A stretch of 64,000 nucleotides of DNA, from NCBI RefSeq assembly GCF_900099685.1, contig NZ_FNDW01000001.1:310001-374000 (forward strand). The letters run 5' to 3'. The DNA is from Chryseobacterium taeanense (lineage in GTDB: Bacteria; Bacteroidota; Bacteroidia; Flavobacteriales; Weeksellaceae). The position numbers and the translations under genes were made by a program. Under the pieces are notes generated by a model. The model did no database searches, was not told the DNA's origin, and saw only the letters and a list, made by a program, of their open reading frames with translations. The first letter of the stretch is position 1; every line of letters starts with the position of its first letter. This document shows positions 9,058 to 18,650 of this stretch, in pieces.

Positions 9058-10215
9058 ATGATAGAAAAGCTCACTCATTTTTCGGTCAACTGGATAGACG
9101 GAATGAAGATTAACAAAACTCATTTTACCGATGTGCAGAACTTTATAAGTGACTCTTTTCGGGATTCCGTGGGTATTCACACTTCAAGGATTAGCTATGG
9201 ATTATTGCCAACGAAGGATTCTATTAAGATAAGCCTTATTATCGACAGCCATAAACTTTTAAGAATAAGAGTAGAAGAATGTCATGCCATTACACCTAAT
9301 GGATCACGAGTAGGGATTGGTAGATTAACGGAAAATCTAAGTATTTCTATTCCTTATCCTGAAGCGATTCACGAACTGAAAGAAAACGAAAATGCCGCTC
9401 TTCTGGTATGTATTTCAGTAAATCCTTTCAAAAGAATTCCTTACGGAGAACCTGATCCCGAAGAAAATCCTCCCAGATATCCCTATACACTGCCGGAATA
9501 TACCCTTAATTTGATTCCTGAAAATGAATTGAAAAATACAGTTGGTTTCGGAACCCATTATCTTATCATAGGCAAGATACTCATCAGTTCCGGAGAATCA
9601 AGAATTGATGAAGATTATATTCCGCCTTGCGTAAGTGTTTCCAGTCATCCGAAACTTTTGGATCTGTACACCGAAATCGATCGTTTCTACGGACAAATTG
9701 AATTGTCCGCCATGCAAATTGCGCAGAAAATATACGCGAAACGCCAGACCAATGAGCTTGCTGTGATGATGGAGCTGATGTCTGACAAAACTCTGAATTA
9801 TCTCGGTATGGAAATCAACAGATTTCGCTGGTTGTCACCTCATGTGTCGCCTGCTAAAATGCTGGTTTCGGTAGTCGGTTTAGCAAGAGTGCTGAAAAAT
9901 TTTGTTGATGCCCGTTCCGGAGCAGGCAAAGAAGAACTTCTGAACTACTTTGCTGAATGGTGCAATGTAAACCAGGGAGATTTTGAAACCATATTTTCTG
10001 ATCCGATCAATTCAGATTATGACCACAACCGCATGAATGAGGTAATTGTTAAAATAAAAAGATTTATGAAGACGCTGGAAGATCTTTATGCTATTCTTAG
10101 CAGATTAGATTATATCGGTAAAAAACGTGATGGAAGCATTTTCATATCAGAAAATACCAATAATCAGGATGTTGTAATTCATGCGAAAAGGAGCAGGACT
10201 TTTCTGGCAGATTAG
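9058..10215 (+). CDS. tssK: T6SS baseplate subunit TssK
   Basis: A 385-residue cytoplasmic protein. The N-terminus, with VNWIDGMKINKTHF, matches the conserved start of TssK (W-x-x-G-M followed by HF), which forms the shell domain contacting the baseplate. The helical middle and C-terminal receptor region fit the family, although the protein is shorter than proteobacterial TssK. TssK links the TssEFG wedges to the membrane complex. It follows tssN by 16 nt. Confidence 0.8.
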   Translation: MIEKLTHFSVNWIDGMKINKTHFTDVQNFISDSFRDSVGIHTSRISYGLLPTKDSIKISLIIDSHKLLRIRVEECHAITPNGSRVGIGRLTENLSISIPYPEAIHELKENENAALLVCISVNPFKRIPYGEPDPEENPPRYPYTLPEYTLNLIPENELKNTVGFGTHYLIIGKILISSGESRIDEDYIPPCVSVSSHPKLLDLYTEIDRFYGQIELSAMQIAQKIYAKRQTNELAVMMELMSDKTLNYLGMEINRFRWLSPHVSPAKMLVSVVGLARVLKNFVDARSGAGKEELLNYFAEWCNVNQGDFETIFSDPINSDYDHNRMNEVIVKIKRFMKTLEDLYAILSRLDYIGKKRDGSIFISENTNNQDVVIHAKRSRTFLAD

Positions 10216-10300
10216 CCATTTAATGATATTTAAAAATAATAAAAGAAATGATGAATTTAAGATTATTGTTAATGGGAAATACTTATAATAACTCAACTTT

Positions 10301-10813
10301 ATGGAAGTTCTGAACAAAAAACAACGCAGAAGTGCCTATTGGTTTTTCGTACTCTTTTTCTTGCTTACAGTTTCAGTATTGGTGACTGCAGTTTTTTTCA
10401 ATGCATATTTTCCTTTTAAGGAAAACAGCCTCCTGAAAGCCGAAAATATGAAGATGAAAAAAGAAATGGAAACACAGGATAAATTTTCCTTTCAGCTGGA
10501 AAAAGTAAAAGCGGCAGTCGATTCTATCGGGGTGAAAGGGCAAAACGACTTTTTCAATGAAAAGCTGGCATTATCTATTCTGGCCGATATGTACAAACAG
10601 CTGCCGAAGGATACACTGAAAAATAAAAATATGTACAACAATACGATCATGACATTCAAAGATCTTATTGATGCAAAAAAGCAGGTTATTCAGCTATCCG
10701 GAAATCATGTGCTGATGGATAGCTTAAGTACAATCAACAAAACCCTTAAAGAGGAATATGATAAAATGAAAACCGATCTGGATGTCTGCAGGCAGCTCTA
10801 TCAGGCACAGTAA
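10301..10813 (+). CDS. tssO: T6SSiii transmembrane protein TssO
   Basis: A 170-residue protein with one N-terminal transmembrane helix (about 15-36) after a basic start. A long, mostly alpha-helical and probably coiled-coil periplasmic part follows, rich in Lys, Glu and Leu. This size and architecture, and the location directly after tssK and before tssP, match TssO, a core membrane-complex protein specific to T6SSiii. The C-terminal end lies 37 nt before the preferred tssP start. Confidence 0.75.
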   Translation: MEVLNKKQRRSAYWFFVLFFLLTVSVLVTAVFFNAYFPFKENSLLKAENMKMKKEMETQDKFSFQLEKVKAAVDSIGVKGQNDFFNEKLALSILADMYKQLPKDTLKNKNMYNNTIMTFKDLIDAKKQVIQLSGNHVLMDSLSTINKTLKEEYDKMKTDLDVCRQLYQAQ

Positions 10814-10850
10814 GCAGAATGTTAAATTAGCATCAGACAAAAATTATAGT

Positions 10851-11417
10851 ATGAAATATCGGCAACTTTTATTGGCTCTGTTATTAGTTTTTGCGCTTTT
10901 CCTGAGAGCTCAGCAAAAAACAACGGATTCTTCAGGATTTGCTCATTTCGACTGTGGAATTACTCAAACGAAACAGAAGCTTGATAAAAAGTTTTTTGCA
11001 AGTACACCACCTGTAGAGCTTCGGGTGAGTAATGAAAAACATACATACACGATCTTTCAGTTTGGGAAAAGGAAAAATAAGATATATCTATATATCAGGA
11101 TATTAGCTGATGATATCTGTCTTAAAAAAGAAAAAAATGTAGATGTGTTTTTTAAGAATGGTGAAATCATCACTCTGGAAAATGAATATCCTCTCAATTG
11201 TAATGCGTTTTTTGCCAGACAACTGAGCAGGAAAGAGCTTCAAAAAATAAAAGGAAATGATATCCGCCTCATTAAAATTTATACTTACAAAAAAAATTAT
11301 GAGATGGATATCAGTGAAGTTCAGAATCAGGATATTCATCTCTATATCGATTGTCTTTCAGCATATAAGATCAAAAAATCGGATGAGGTCAGATTGAAGA
11401 AAAAAGACAGAAAGTGA
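10851..11417 (+). CDS. tssP: T6SSiii periplasmic protein TssP
   Basis: I chose the Met at 10851, not 10782, because it begins a clean signal peptide (MKYRQLLLALLLVFALFLRAQ, cleaved near residue 21); the upstream extension is hydrophilic and overlaps tssO. The mature protein has about 167 residues, is beta-rich in prediction by eye, and ends in a highly basic tail (KKSDEVRLKKKDRK). TssP is one of the five T6SSiii-specific core proteins and normally follows tssO. The call rests on position, size and signal peptide; I see no diagnostic motif. Confidence 0.6.
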   Translation: MKYRQLLLALLLVFALFLRAQQKTTDSSGFAHFDCGITQTKQKLDKKFFASTPPVELRVSNEKHTYTIFQFGKRKNKIYLYIRILADDICLKKEKNVDVFFKNGEIITLENEYPLNCNAFFARQLSRKELQKIKGNDIRLIKIYTYKKNYEMDISEVQNQDIHLYIDCLSAYKIKKSDEVRLKKKDRK

Positions 11418-11481
11418 TAGTAAGGCATAAGAATTTAAATCGTTGCAATAAGTATAAGTATCAATCAATCATTATTAAACT

Positions 11482-12180
11482 ATGAGTCCACTACCGGAAT
11501 TAAATCTGAATTTAGGAATAAGCAATAACCAGGATTTCCCATTTTACGATGGCGGAGAAGCGGGTGTCATGATACATGCTGATTCGGGACTTCGGAAACA
11601 TACGGTCAGCCTTATGATATCGGATAAGGAAGCGGGCGAAATTATAATGAAAATAGGAGAAAAAGAAATTACGGTTCCGACTTATAAACTTACGATAACC
11701 GATAATAAAACCAAAGAGACTAAAGCTTATCAGGTGATCCGCGACACGCTGAGTTTTGCGAGAACTAAAACAAGGAAAAGTTTTTTATCGTTTTTCGGGT
11801 TCAGGCGTTTTGACAGGACTTCCTATCTATATGATACAATTGCTTTTGAGCCTATGCTTGAGGATATGCAGAAATTTGATATTTCCAGACACCGAAAATT
11901 ATCACAGGATATGCTGATCTATGAATTTGAAAGCAATGACGAAAAATTACTTCTGTTTGCGGGAGATATCAACGGCTTTGCAAAACCAGAGTATATCGAT
12001 AAATATTTTATGGTAGTGGATAAAGATAATGGCAAAAGTTTTATAGCAGATATTCTTTACCGTGAAAAATTTTTGAAGCTTACTCCTGTCGTGGAGCTTA
12101 CCATCATTAAAAGAAAGAAGGTTCCAAAGAATTTTGAATACGATGATACAGGCAGCCTCAAAAAGCTGATATACCTGTGA
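11482..12180 (+). CDS. Unknown protein in the T6SSiii operon
   Basis: A 232-residue protein without signal peptide or membrane segment. It has alternating short hydrophobic and charged strands, a basic patch near residues 95-110 (TRKSFLSFFGFRRFDRTSY), and a C-terminus with KRKKVPKNFEY. I do not recognise a family. It lies between tssP and the baseplate gene tssE in the same orientation with short gaps, so it is probably co-expressed with the apparatus. It could be an accessory baseplate or sheath factor, or a cargo adaptor; neither is supported by a motif. Confidence 0.6.
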   Translation: MSPLPELNLNLGISNNQDFPFYDGGEAGVMIHADSGLRKHTVSLMISDKEAGEIIMKIGEKEITVPTYKLTITDNKTKETKAYQVIRDTLSFARTKTRKSFLSFFGFRRFDRTSYLYDTIAFEPMLEDMQKFDISRHRKLSQDMLIYEFESNDEKLLLFAGDINGFAKPEYIDKYFMVVDKDNGKSFIADILYREKFLKLTPVVELTIIKRKKVPKNFEYDDTGSLKKLIYL

Positions 12181-12209
12181 AGCACATTCATTATAAACAG
12201 TCTTAGCAA

Positions 12210-12638
12210 ATGAAAGGAATTTATTACAAAATACCGCTCGACTTTGAAAGCATGATGGCCAAAAAAGACACAGACAAGATACCATTGGATGTATCACTAC
12301 ATCAACATATCCTTATGCTGGCGACTACTTCTTTTGGAGAATGCAAATTTGATGAAACCTATGGTTCTGAGATCTGGGAAATGGATTTTGATTTGTTAAA
12401 AACAGACAACAACCTGAAAGAAATCATTACTGCAACCTTAAAAAAAGCGATAACGATACACGAAAAAAGGCTTCTTCTGGAGGATGTGGAAGTTTTTGTG
12501 AGAGATTACAATGTCGGTACATTAGGCAAAAGGAGAATGAAGAAAAGGGTAGAGATCAGCATCAAAGGTCTCATATACGAAACCAACCGTCCTTTTTTCT
12601 TTAGTCACTCATTTTTTGTAGGTCCACTTTCGTATTAA
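12210..12638 (+). CDS. tssE: T6SS baseplate subunit TssE (gp25-like)
   Basis: A 142-residue protein of the GPW/gp25 family, the phage T4 gp25 homologue that joins baseplate wedge and sheath. Visible family features are the early helix SLHQHILMLATTSFGEC, the acidic stretch after it (FDETYGSEIWEMDFD), a central helix ending in EIITATLKKAITIHEKRL, and the strand pair VEVFVRDY...VEISIKGLI typical of the fold. It lies between two unrecognised genes in the same operon. Confidence 0.8.
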   Translation: MKGIYYKIPLDFESMMAKKDTDKIPLDVSLHQHILMLATTSFGECKFDETYGSEIWEMDFDLLKTDNNLKEIITATLKKAITIHEKRLLLEDVEVFVRDYNVGTLGKRRMKKRVEISIKGLIYETNRPFFFSHSFFVGPLSY

Positions 12639-12738
12639 AAAATAAAAATATAAAACAGATGTAAAAACACGATTGTCTTTTCTTCTTATAATGTATATAA
12701 CGAAAATGAGAAGAAGTATAAATTTAAATGATGCTAAA

Positions 12739-13908
12739 ATGAATTATGAATTAATACAAATACTGAAAAAACAGATTATTTCAGGAGCAGCTTCAGAATA
12801 TGGAAGTTTTGATGATTATTCAGAAAAAGATCTTCAGGCTCTTGTAAATTTTGAAGAGCAAATCTTGACTAATAATGGATATAAAAAGCCTAAAGACAAA
12901 GATTTTAAGCTAAAGATCTATGAAATATTCGGAAGGCAGCTTGATAATTCTTCTGATGCTAAATTTATAATCATGGATATTTCTGGAAAATGTGAAGATG
13001 AGCTGGTTTTTGAGCCCTTAACTGCTCAGAAAAAATATCTGTATGTGACAAAAGAAAATAATTTTATCACTTTCTTTTTACCTCTGCCCAATATTGTTGA
13101 TTATTTGAGGTTGTTTCCCGATTTGGCAACATATGAAAGTGAACCGATCACTATAAATAAGAATGAAGGACATATTAAAATAAATCAATGGAAAGATATC
13201 CCAAATCTGGCAGAAGAAAGACAAAAAAATGTGGAAGCTTTAATTTCCCGGAATAAATATCTTTTTAACGAAAGCAGAGCCGATTTTGCATGGTTAAAGT
13301 TTAACGATAAGTTCTTTCTGGAAAGTCTGGTTAAGAATTTTGGATATGTGAAAGATCAGCAATTGCTAAAATTTGTTTTTGAAAATAATAAAAGTATTGA
13401 AGGATTAGGTAAAATACTATGGAATGAAAAATGTTATGGCAGGGTGGTTTTCAATAAGGAAGTTATAAAATTAATCCAGGAATCTTCCACAGAAAAGCAA
13501 GAACAATATGTCGATGAAATTACAGATTATCTGATATTTGAAAGCAGCAACACTGCATCCGTTTTAAATGATGACTTTTCTAAAAAAGCAGAAATTCTGG
13601 GCAAAATTGCTTATTACGGAGAAAAAACAGGCAAAAAAATACATAAATCTTCTCTGTGCTTTAGAATTTTAATATGGGACGAAGAAAGAGAGAAATATGA
13701 AGAAGAATTTAGAAAAAGCAATTATTATAATCTACCGGATTTTAAAGAATTATGGAAAGAAGCTAAAACAGAAAATGAAGATGCTTTTTTACAAAATAAA
13801 TCTCACGAAAGGTACTCTGTGGAGCTGCACGAAAATAAACAAAACGCTTCGTCGGATAAAGACTCACAACCTAAAAAGAAAGGTTTTTGGAGAAATCTGT
13901 TTAGATAA
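12739..13908 (+). CDS. Unknown protein with basic C-terminal tail, T6SSiii operon
   Basis: I start the gene at the Met at 12739 (about 389 residues). The open frame extends to 12673, but that 22-residue extension is less likely. There is no signal peptide or transmembrane segment. The protein is hydrophilic, rich in Lys, Glu, Asn and Asp, and ends in a low-complexity linker and a basic-aromatic tail, KKKGFWRNLFR, which resembles a short membrane- or partner-docking peptide. No known domain is recognised. It lies between tssE and tssF, 11 nt before tssF, so it should be translated with baseplate subunits. A structural or chaperone role at the baseplate is an inference from position only. Confidence 0.6.
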   Translation: MNYELIQILKKQIISGAASEYGSFDDYSEKDLQALVNFEEQILTNNGYKKPKDKDFKLKIYEIFGRQLDNSSDAKFIIMDISGKCEDELVFEPLTAQKKYLYVTKENNFITFFLPLPNIVDYLRLFPDLATYESEPITINKNEGHIKINQWKDIPNLAEERQKNVEALISRNKYLFNESRADFAWLKFNDKFFLESLVKNFGYVKDQQLLKFVFENNKSIEGLGKILWNEKCYGRVVFNKEVIKLIQESSTEKQEQYVDEITDYLIFESSNTASVLNDDFSKKAEILGKIAYYGEKTGKKIHKSSLCFRILIWDEEREKYEEEFRKSNYYNLPDFKELWKEAKTENEDAFLQNKSHERYSVELHENKQNASSDKDSQPKKKGFWRNLFR

Positions 13909-13919
13909 TATTACGCGTA

Positions 13920-15749
13920 ATGAATCAGGAAAGAATAAAAGACAGAATTTTAAGGAGAGCCGCCCGAATGTGGGGATACAATGAAATTGAAGCAGAAACT
14001 TCATTTGATCCGGTTGTAGGTTTGCTGCTGTCAGCCTGTGCGGCAGAACTCGAAAAACTGGGTTTTGAACTGGAGAACTCTCGAGCCAGAATTATTGAAA
14101 GAGTGTTGGAGGTAATGTTCCCTGAAGAAGTTTCGGGAGTTGCTCCGGCAAGAACACTTATCCAGGTTAATCCTTTGGAAAATAATGTAAAAATATCAAA
14201 TTATCAAAGCTTTAAGGTGTCGGTAAGAAAACAGAATATGTATAATCCTTCCGAAAATACGGTTAAAGATTTATATTTCAGTCCGTCTGTTGAAGTAAGG
14301 CTTACAACAGCAATACTGAAATATTTTGCATACAATGAAACTTTGCACCGTATTGAAAATTTTTTCTTTGATGATATCGTTGGAAAGGCAGATAAACCTC
14401 TTCCGTCGGGTGATTTTTGGCTGGGAATACAATCTCCTCAAAAGGAAAATCTTGAAGATCTTATGTTTTTTGTTGATATCAACAATACTTATCAGAAAGA
14501 GGTTTTTTTCTATTATCTTAATCAGGTAAAAGTGTACTGCGGACAAAAGGAATTTAAACTGAAACCAGGCTATAACGAAGAAAACGGAGAATTGAATATT
14601 GATAATATCATTACCAAAAACTATTCTGATCTGGATTATATCCGTAATGAAGCCAATCAGTACTTCAGATCTCATTTCTTTACACTGAAAGGAAAAATAG
14701 ATTTTGAAAATAAACATAGAAGCGAATTATTCGAAAATTATTACCCCAACCACAGAGTAGCTGAAGAAGAGAACGTTATCTGGCTGAAGTTTTGTTTTTC
14801 CGAAGCGGTAGTTCCTGATATATTACAAAATGTTCGTTTTGCACTCAACTGCATTCCTGTACTCAATATCAGGAATACCGTCATGGGACGTAAAATAACA
14901 GGGAAACTGAATATAATTCCGATAAATGAAAATGAGGAAGATTACTTTTTAGATCTTGATTGCGTGACGGAAGAAAGCGGCAGAAGGCTTGATCTTAAAG
15001 ATTATGACGATCGTAACGAAGGAATGACCGCACTTTTGCGAAACGGAGGCGTATCTCGTTTTGACAGAAGGAATGCTTCCGAACTGCTTCAGTATCTTTT
15101 AGAACTGATAAAAGATGAAACCGCTGCCTTTGCAGGAATGGGTACCAATACCGCCATTGAAATTCTCAGGCAGATTAATCAGAATGTTGCATCACTGCAC
15201 CAGATCGCCAGGGAAAGAAATTTTGTACAAACCAACAATCCTTATTTGGTTATATCCTCTGGAAATACAGAAGCCGATATGAGATGCGTGATTTCCTATT
15301 GGTCTACGGCCGCTGAAGAGGGCAATAATCTGAAACCTGGTTCTGTGCTGATCGCAGAAAACAGTGGAAAAAGTATATTGAAAGAATCTGCTACGATGAT
15401 CCGTGCGTCAGTAGGAGGGCGGAAAAAACTTTCACCCAACGATAAAATCCTTGAATATAGAAATTCACTTCTGACTCGCGGCAGGATCGTCACGGCAGCA
15501 GACATCAGGGCATTTGCAATGAATCATTTTAAAAACCTCATCACAGATGTTAAAGTACAGAAAGGAACCAAAAAAGAAGTATCATTGAAAGGAGGCTTTA
15601 GCAGGACTATTGATGTCTTCCTGATTCGAAATGAAAAAACAGCAGAAGAAATTCAGGATCCGGAATGGAACTATTTGTGTGATAGTTTTTTATTAAAGCT
15701 GCAAACGGCATCGGCGAATGTTTATCCGTACCGTTTATTTGAAAAATAA
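13920..15749 (+). CDS. tssF: T6SS baseplate subunit TssF
   Basis: A 609-residue protein with the N-terminal TssF signature: an early helix RRAARMWGYNEIE, then FDPVVGLLLSACAAELEKLG and RIIERVLEVMFPEEVSG, the region that packs in the wedge core. The length is typical. TssF with TssG and TssE makes the baseplate wedge on which the sheath polymerises. The gene follows the unknown gene by 11 nt. A gap of 168 nt then precedes tssB, containing no gene and no clear terminator. Confidence 0.85.
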   Translation: MNQERIKDRILRRAARMWGYNEIEAETSFDPVVGLLLSACAAELEKLGFELENSRARIIERVLEVMFPEEVSGVAPARTLIQVNPLENNVKISNYQSFKVSVRKQNMYNPSENTVKDLYFSPSVEVRLTTAILKYFAYNETLHRIENFFFDDIVGKADKPLPSGDFWLGIQSPQKENLEDLMFFVDINNTYQKEVFFYYLNQVKVYCGQKEFKLKPGYNEENGELNIDNIITKNYSDLDYIRNEANQYFRSHFFTLKGKIDFENKHRSELFENYYPNHRVAEEENVIWLKFCFSEAVVPDILQNVRFALNCIPVLNIRNTVMGRKITGKLNIIPINENEEDYFLDLDCVTEESGRRLDLKDYDDRNEGMTALLRNGGVSRFDRRNASELLQYLLELIKDETAAFAGMGTNTAIEILRQINQNVASLHQIARERNFVQTNNPYLVISSGNTEADMRCVISYWSTAAEEGNNLKPGSVLIAENSGKSILKESATMIRASVGGRKKLSPNDKILEYRNSLLTRGRIVTAADIRAFAMNHFKNLITDVKVQKGTKKEVSLKGGFSRTIDVFLIRNEKTAEEIQDPEWNYLCDSFLLKLQTASANVYPYRLFEK

Positions 15750-15917
15750 TTACTGAAAATTGATTATACAAGAAATATATTAAAGTGCAAAACACAATGA
15801 TGAAATCTCATATTCCTCTTGCAGCCGGAATCTTTCCCAAATTCTGAAAACCTTTGGAGAATTAATGATCTCATCTTTGGATTATACAAAGAACAACAAT
15901 TTTAAACCCATATTATT

Positions 15918-16367
15918 ATGTTATCAAACAAAGGAATTGGTGGTAATGAAGTACCATTGGATGCAAACGAAGCTATTGTGGAAATCCCACAAAACAGAAC
16001 CCTTTTTGCCCAAAAACTTACGGCGGATGATCCTGTAAAGCCCGAGCTTGTTGAAGGACTGAATACCGTAGAGAAAGTTTTTGAACACTACAAACCGGAG
16101 GTAAAAGCCGATTTTGAAGATGCTAACGGAACTGTAAAGATGGAAACCCTGAAATTTAAAAACCTTGGAGATTTCGGAACTAAAGGAATTACAGGGCAGA
16201 GCAGCTTTCTCAGCGGGCTGGAAACCGAAAAAGATCAATATCAGAAAATAGTGAAGCAACTCAGGACAAATAAAATCCTAAAGGCTGCACTCGCGGATCC
16301 AGATGCCAGAAAAACACTGTATGATATCATAAATGTACTCATCAAAGAATTGGAAGAAAATAAATAA
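15918..16367 (+). CDS. tssB: T6SS contractile sheath small subunit TssB (VipA)
   Basis: A 149-residue protein of the TssB/VipA family. Around residues 60-100 the pattern ADFEDANG...LKFKNLGDFG matches the conserved strand and loop that interlock with TssC. The C-terminal helix (LRTNKILKAALADPDARKTL onward) is the part by which TssB contacts TssC. TssB and TssC form the contractile sheath in the cytoplasm. tssC starts 18 nt downstream. Confidence 0.92.
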   Translation: MLSNKGIGGNEVPLDANEAIVEIPQNRTLFAQKLTADDPVKPELVEGLNTVEKVFEHYKPEVKADFEDANGTVKMETLKFKNLGDFGTKGITGQSSFLSGLETEKDQYQKIVKQLRTNKILKAALADPDARKTLYDIINVLIKELEENK

Positions 16368-16385
16368 CCCTTAAAAACACAAATT

Positions 16386-17759
16386 ATGTCACAGAAACAA
16401 CAGGAAGCGCAGCAGGCAGCAGAAACGCCTGTGCTTGAACAGAAAAAAGTTACACAACTATCTGCAGATAGTTTATTAGAAAGGCTTGCCAGATATGGAG
16501 GTTTTGACTTACTGGAAACTTCAATAGAAAATGTTCAGAACATCAATCCCGATCGTAAAGCAAGAAGAAAAATTTTCCTGACTGAAAAGGGGAAAGAAAA
16601 GGAAAGAGAAACCTTGAAGAAAACGCTTGAACTTTGGGCAGATGTTATCCATAAAAACAATTCGCTTCTCGATATGGTTACCCATTGCGAAGATCAGAGA
16701 AAATCTGCGGAAGAATTGCTTTCCAAAAACCTTTCCAAAGCAGTAGATGCCACCAGAGAATTGGAAGCTAACTACAGAGCCATAGCTTTGTTTTATAAAA
16801 ATACTGAATCTGATAAGGTGAAGAATATTACAGTTGTCAATGCTGCTTTAGAACAACTGAAAGATCTTGATAATACCCGTTTTATTGATACCATCCATGC
16901 AGAGCTTGCTGATAATTATGACCGTCTCGACCTTAAAAACAACTACGGATTATTGGTTATTCCGGGATATCTGGGGTCAAATACAGTAATAGAAAAATGG
17001 GCTAAGATTGCTCACCATAATAAAGTAATGCTTATTACCGATTTTGAACATCTGGATGAACCGGATGACGTAATGGAAATGTTCGATCAGGCATATCTTA
17101 CGGGTGGAGAAATCTACAAGTCTAATGTTTTAATGACCTGCAACTGGCTGGTAGGAAGAGGAAGATATGAAGAAATAGATGAATTGGACGATCTTTTTAT
17201 TCCACCATCCGGAGCATTAGCAGGAAAGGTTTACAAAACACTGATGTCTCAGGTAACAGCAGGAAAGAAATTCGGAGGAATCAATGAGGTTGATGGTGTG
17301 AAATTCGATTTAAAGAAGAGCGAAATTGCCAATCTGGAAAATTTAGGACTGATTCCTATGGTTAATGAATATGGAAAAGTGATGGCATTCTCAGGAAAAA
17401 CACTTTTCAACGGAGATAATCTGGGGCTTCAGACATACTCTGTAGTAAGGGTGTTTGATTATGTCACCAAAGTGTTGATGGATTTCCTTAACAGGAGAGC
17501 GTTTGAAAACTTCACCGCTGTTACACGAAAAGAAATAATGAATCAAATCGTCCGCTTTCTGGATGCAATTACAGGGCCTGGCAAACTAATCGAAAATTTT
17601 GAAATCAGAAAATTTGAGCAGGATCCATTACAAAAAGACAGAATCCATCTGGATATTCATATGAAACCTTATTTCCCGGCAAAGAATTTCCTTATCAAAA
17701 TGGATGGGCATAAGGGTGATGATGGTAACGAATGGGATACGGAATATGAACAAAAATAA
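16386..17759 (+). CDS. tssC: T6SS contractile sheath large subunit TssC (VipB)
   Basis: A 457-residue protein of the TssC/VipB family, with a Gln/Ala-rich helical N-terminus, the conserved block around LLVIPGYLGSNTVIEKWAKI, and a C-terminal sheath domain ending with the strand region GDDGNEWDTEYEQK. It pairs with TssB to build the sheath. No ClpV gene, whose product recycles contracted sheaths, is present in the window. A strong terminator follows 90 nt downstream, so this closes the structural operon. Confidence 0.92.
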   Translation: MSQKQQEAQQAAETPVLEQKKVTQLSADSLLERLARYGGFDLLETSIENVQNINPDRKARRKIFLTEKGKEKERETLKKTLELWADVIHKNNSLLDMVTHCEDQRKSAEELLSKNLSKAVDATRELEANYRAIALFYKNTESDKVKNITVVNAALEQLKDLDNTRFIDTIHAELADNYDRLDLKNNYGLLVIPGYLGSNTVIEKWAKIAHHNKVMLITDFEHLDEPDDVMEMFDQAYLTGGEIYKSNVLMTCNWLVGRGRYEEIDELDDLFIPPSGALAGKVYKTLMSQVTAGKKFGGINEVDGVKFDLKKSEIANLENLGLIPMVNEYGKVMAFSGKTLFNGDNLGLQTYSVVRVFDYVTKVLMDFLNRRAFENFTAVTRKEIMNQIVRFLDAITGPGKLIENFEIRKFEQDPLQKDRIHLDIHMKPYFPAKNFLIKMDGHKGDDGNEWDTEYEQK

Positions 17760-18263
17760 GTCATATAATTGAATTTTTATGTGTAGGATTCAGGAGATGA
17801 TGCGGAAGGATTGATGCTGTACTCCTGAGATATTTTCATTTGTGTTTGGCACAAGAACATTTTTTGTTCTTGTGTTTTTTATATAAAATTCAGACTTAAT
17901 AAATATGATATAACAAGAATTATTTTATGTGTATTACAATAATAATCTAATATGAATTAAAATTTTTAAATGATAAATTTTTATTTTAATATTAAATTAT
18001 TTGTTTATTTTTAAGTAAAATAGTGTTTTTAATATTTAACATAATAAATAAAATTAAATTTTATTGAGAAAAATGTTTTTAATTACAAAATTAATTTTAC
18101 ATTTGAATATGATTTATTGTGAAATGCTTAAATCGTGCAAAACATCAAATGAATATATTTCCATAGTTGGCTTTTATAAAAAATACAAATGATGAAAAAA
18201 AATTACACAGAGAATATATTCCATATTTGGTAGTATTGAAGTTTAAAATCTAAATATTTTATT
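17760..18263. other. Intergenic region between sheath and Hcp genes
   Basis: No gene. It holds a strong terminator (17850-17880), a very AT-rich block, and an imperfect direct repeat: GAATATATTTCCATAGTTGG at 18151-18170 and GAATATATTCCATATTTGG at 18212-18230. The second copy contains a near-match to a -7 box (CATATTTG). The hcp genes are therefore probably transcribed separately. Confidence 0.6.
17850..17880 (+). terminator. Intrinsic terminator after tssB-tssC
   Basis: A perfect 10-bp stem, CACAAGAACA (17850-17859) with TGTTCTTGTG (17865-17874), has a T5 loop and six following T residues. Confidence 0.92.
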
Positions 18264-18650
18264 ATGTCATTCAAGACCGTTTTAGAATACGCAGGCACAA
18301 AGCGTAATGTATTATCCGTAGAGTTCGGTATGCTTCAGGAAACCGACAAAACAGGAAGGCCGTCTTCCGTAGCCCGTGGTGGCAAAATTCATTTAACCGT
18401 AGAAGGAACAGGTGCTACAGATCTTTTTGAATGGATGACCAATTCATTTGAGAGAAAGGACGGGAGTATCAGATTTATCAAGAGGGATAGTGATGCTACG
18501 TTGAAAGAGCTTAAGTTCAAAGAAGCTTATATTGTAAAGTACGTCGAGAATTTTGATGCATCGGGAGAAAATCCGCTTACGGAATCTTTTGTTCTTTCTG
18601 CAAAAGAAATCGAACTGGGTAATGCCAAACATATAAATGAATGGGTATAG
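18264..18650 (+). CDS. tssD: T6SS inner tube protein TssD (Hcp), copy 1
   Basis: A 128-residue Hcp-like protein of the Bacteroidota TssD family. The typical features are the start MSFKTVLEYAG, the central GGKIHLTVEGTGATDLFEWM and the C-terminal NEWV. Hcp hexamers stack into the inner tube that the sheath expels, and can carry small effectors in the lumen. This is the first of three tandem paralogues. Copies 1 and 2 are close relatives. It is likely transcribed from its own promoter after the tssC terminator. Confidence 0.9.
   Translation: MSFKTVLEYAGTKRNVLSVEFGMLQETDKTGRPSSVARGGKIHLTVEGTGATDLFEWMTNSFERKDGSIRFIKRDSDATLKELKFKEAYIVKYVENFDASGENPLTESFVLSAKEIELGNAKHINEWV

Noticed and set aside
10782..10850. 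Upstream start of TssP overlapping tssO
   Set aside because: The 23 extra residues are hydrophilic and would bury the clear signal peptide beginning at 10851.
14271..14717. 148-residue minus-strand open frame
   Set aside because: It lies fully inside tssF on the opposite strand and has the composition of a shadow frame.
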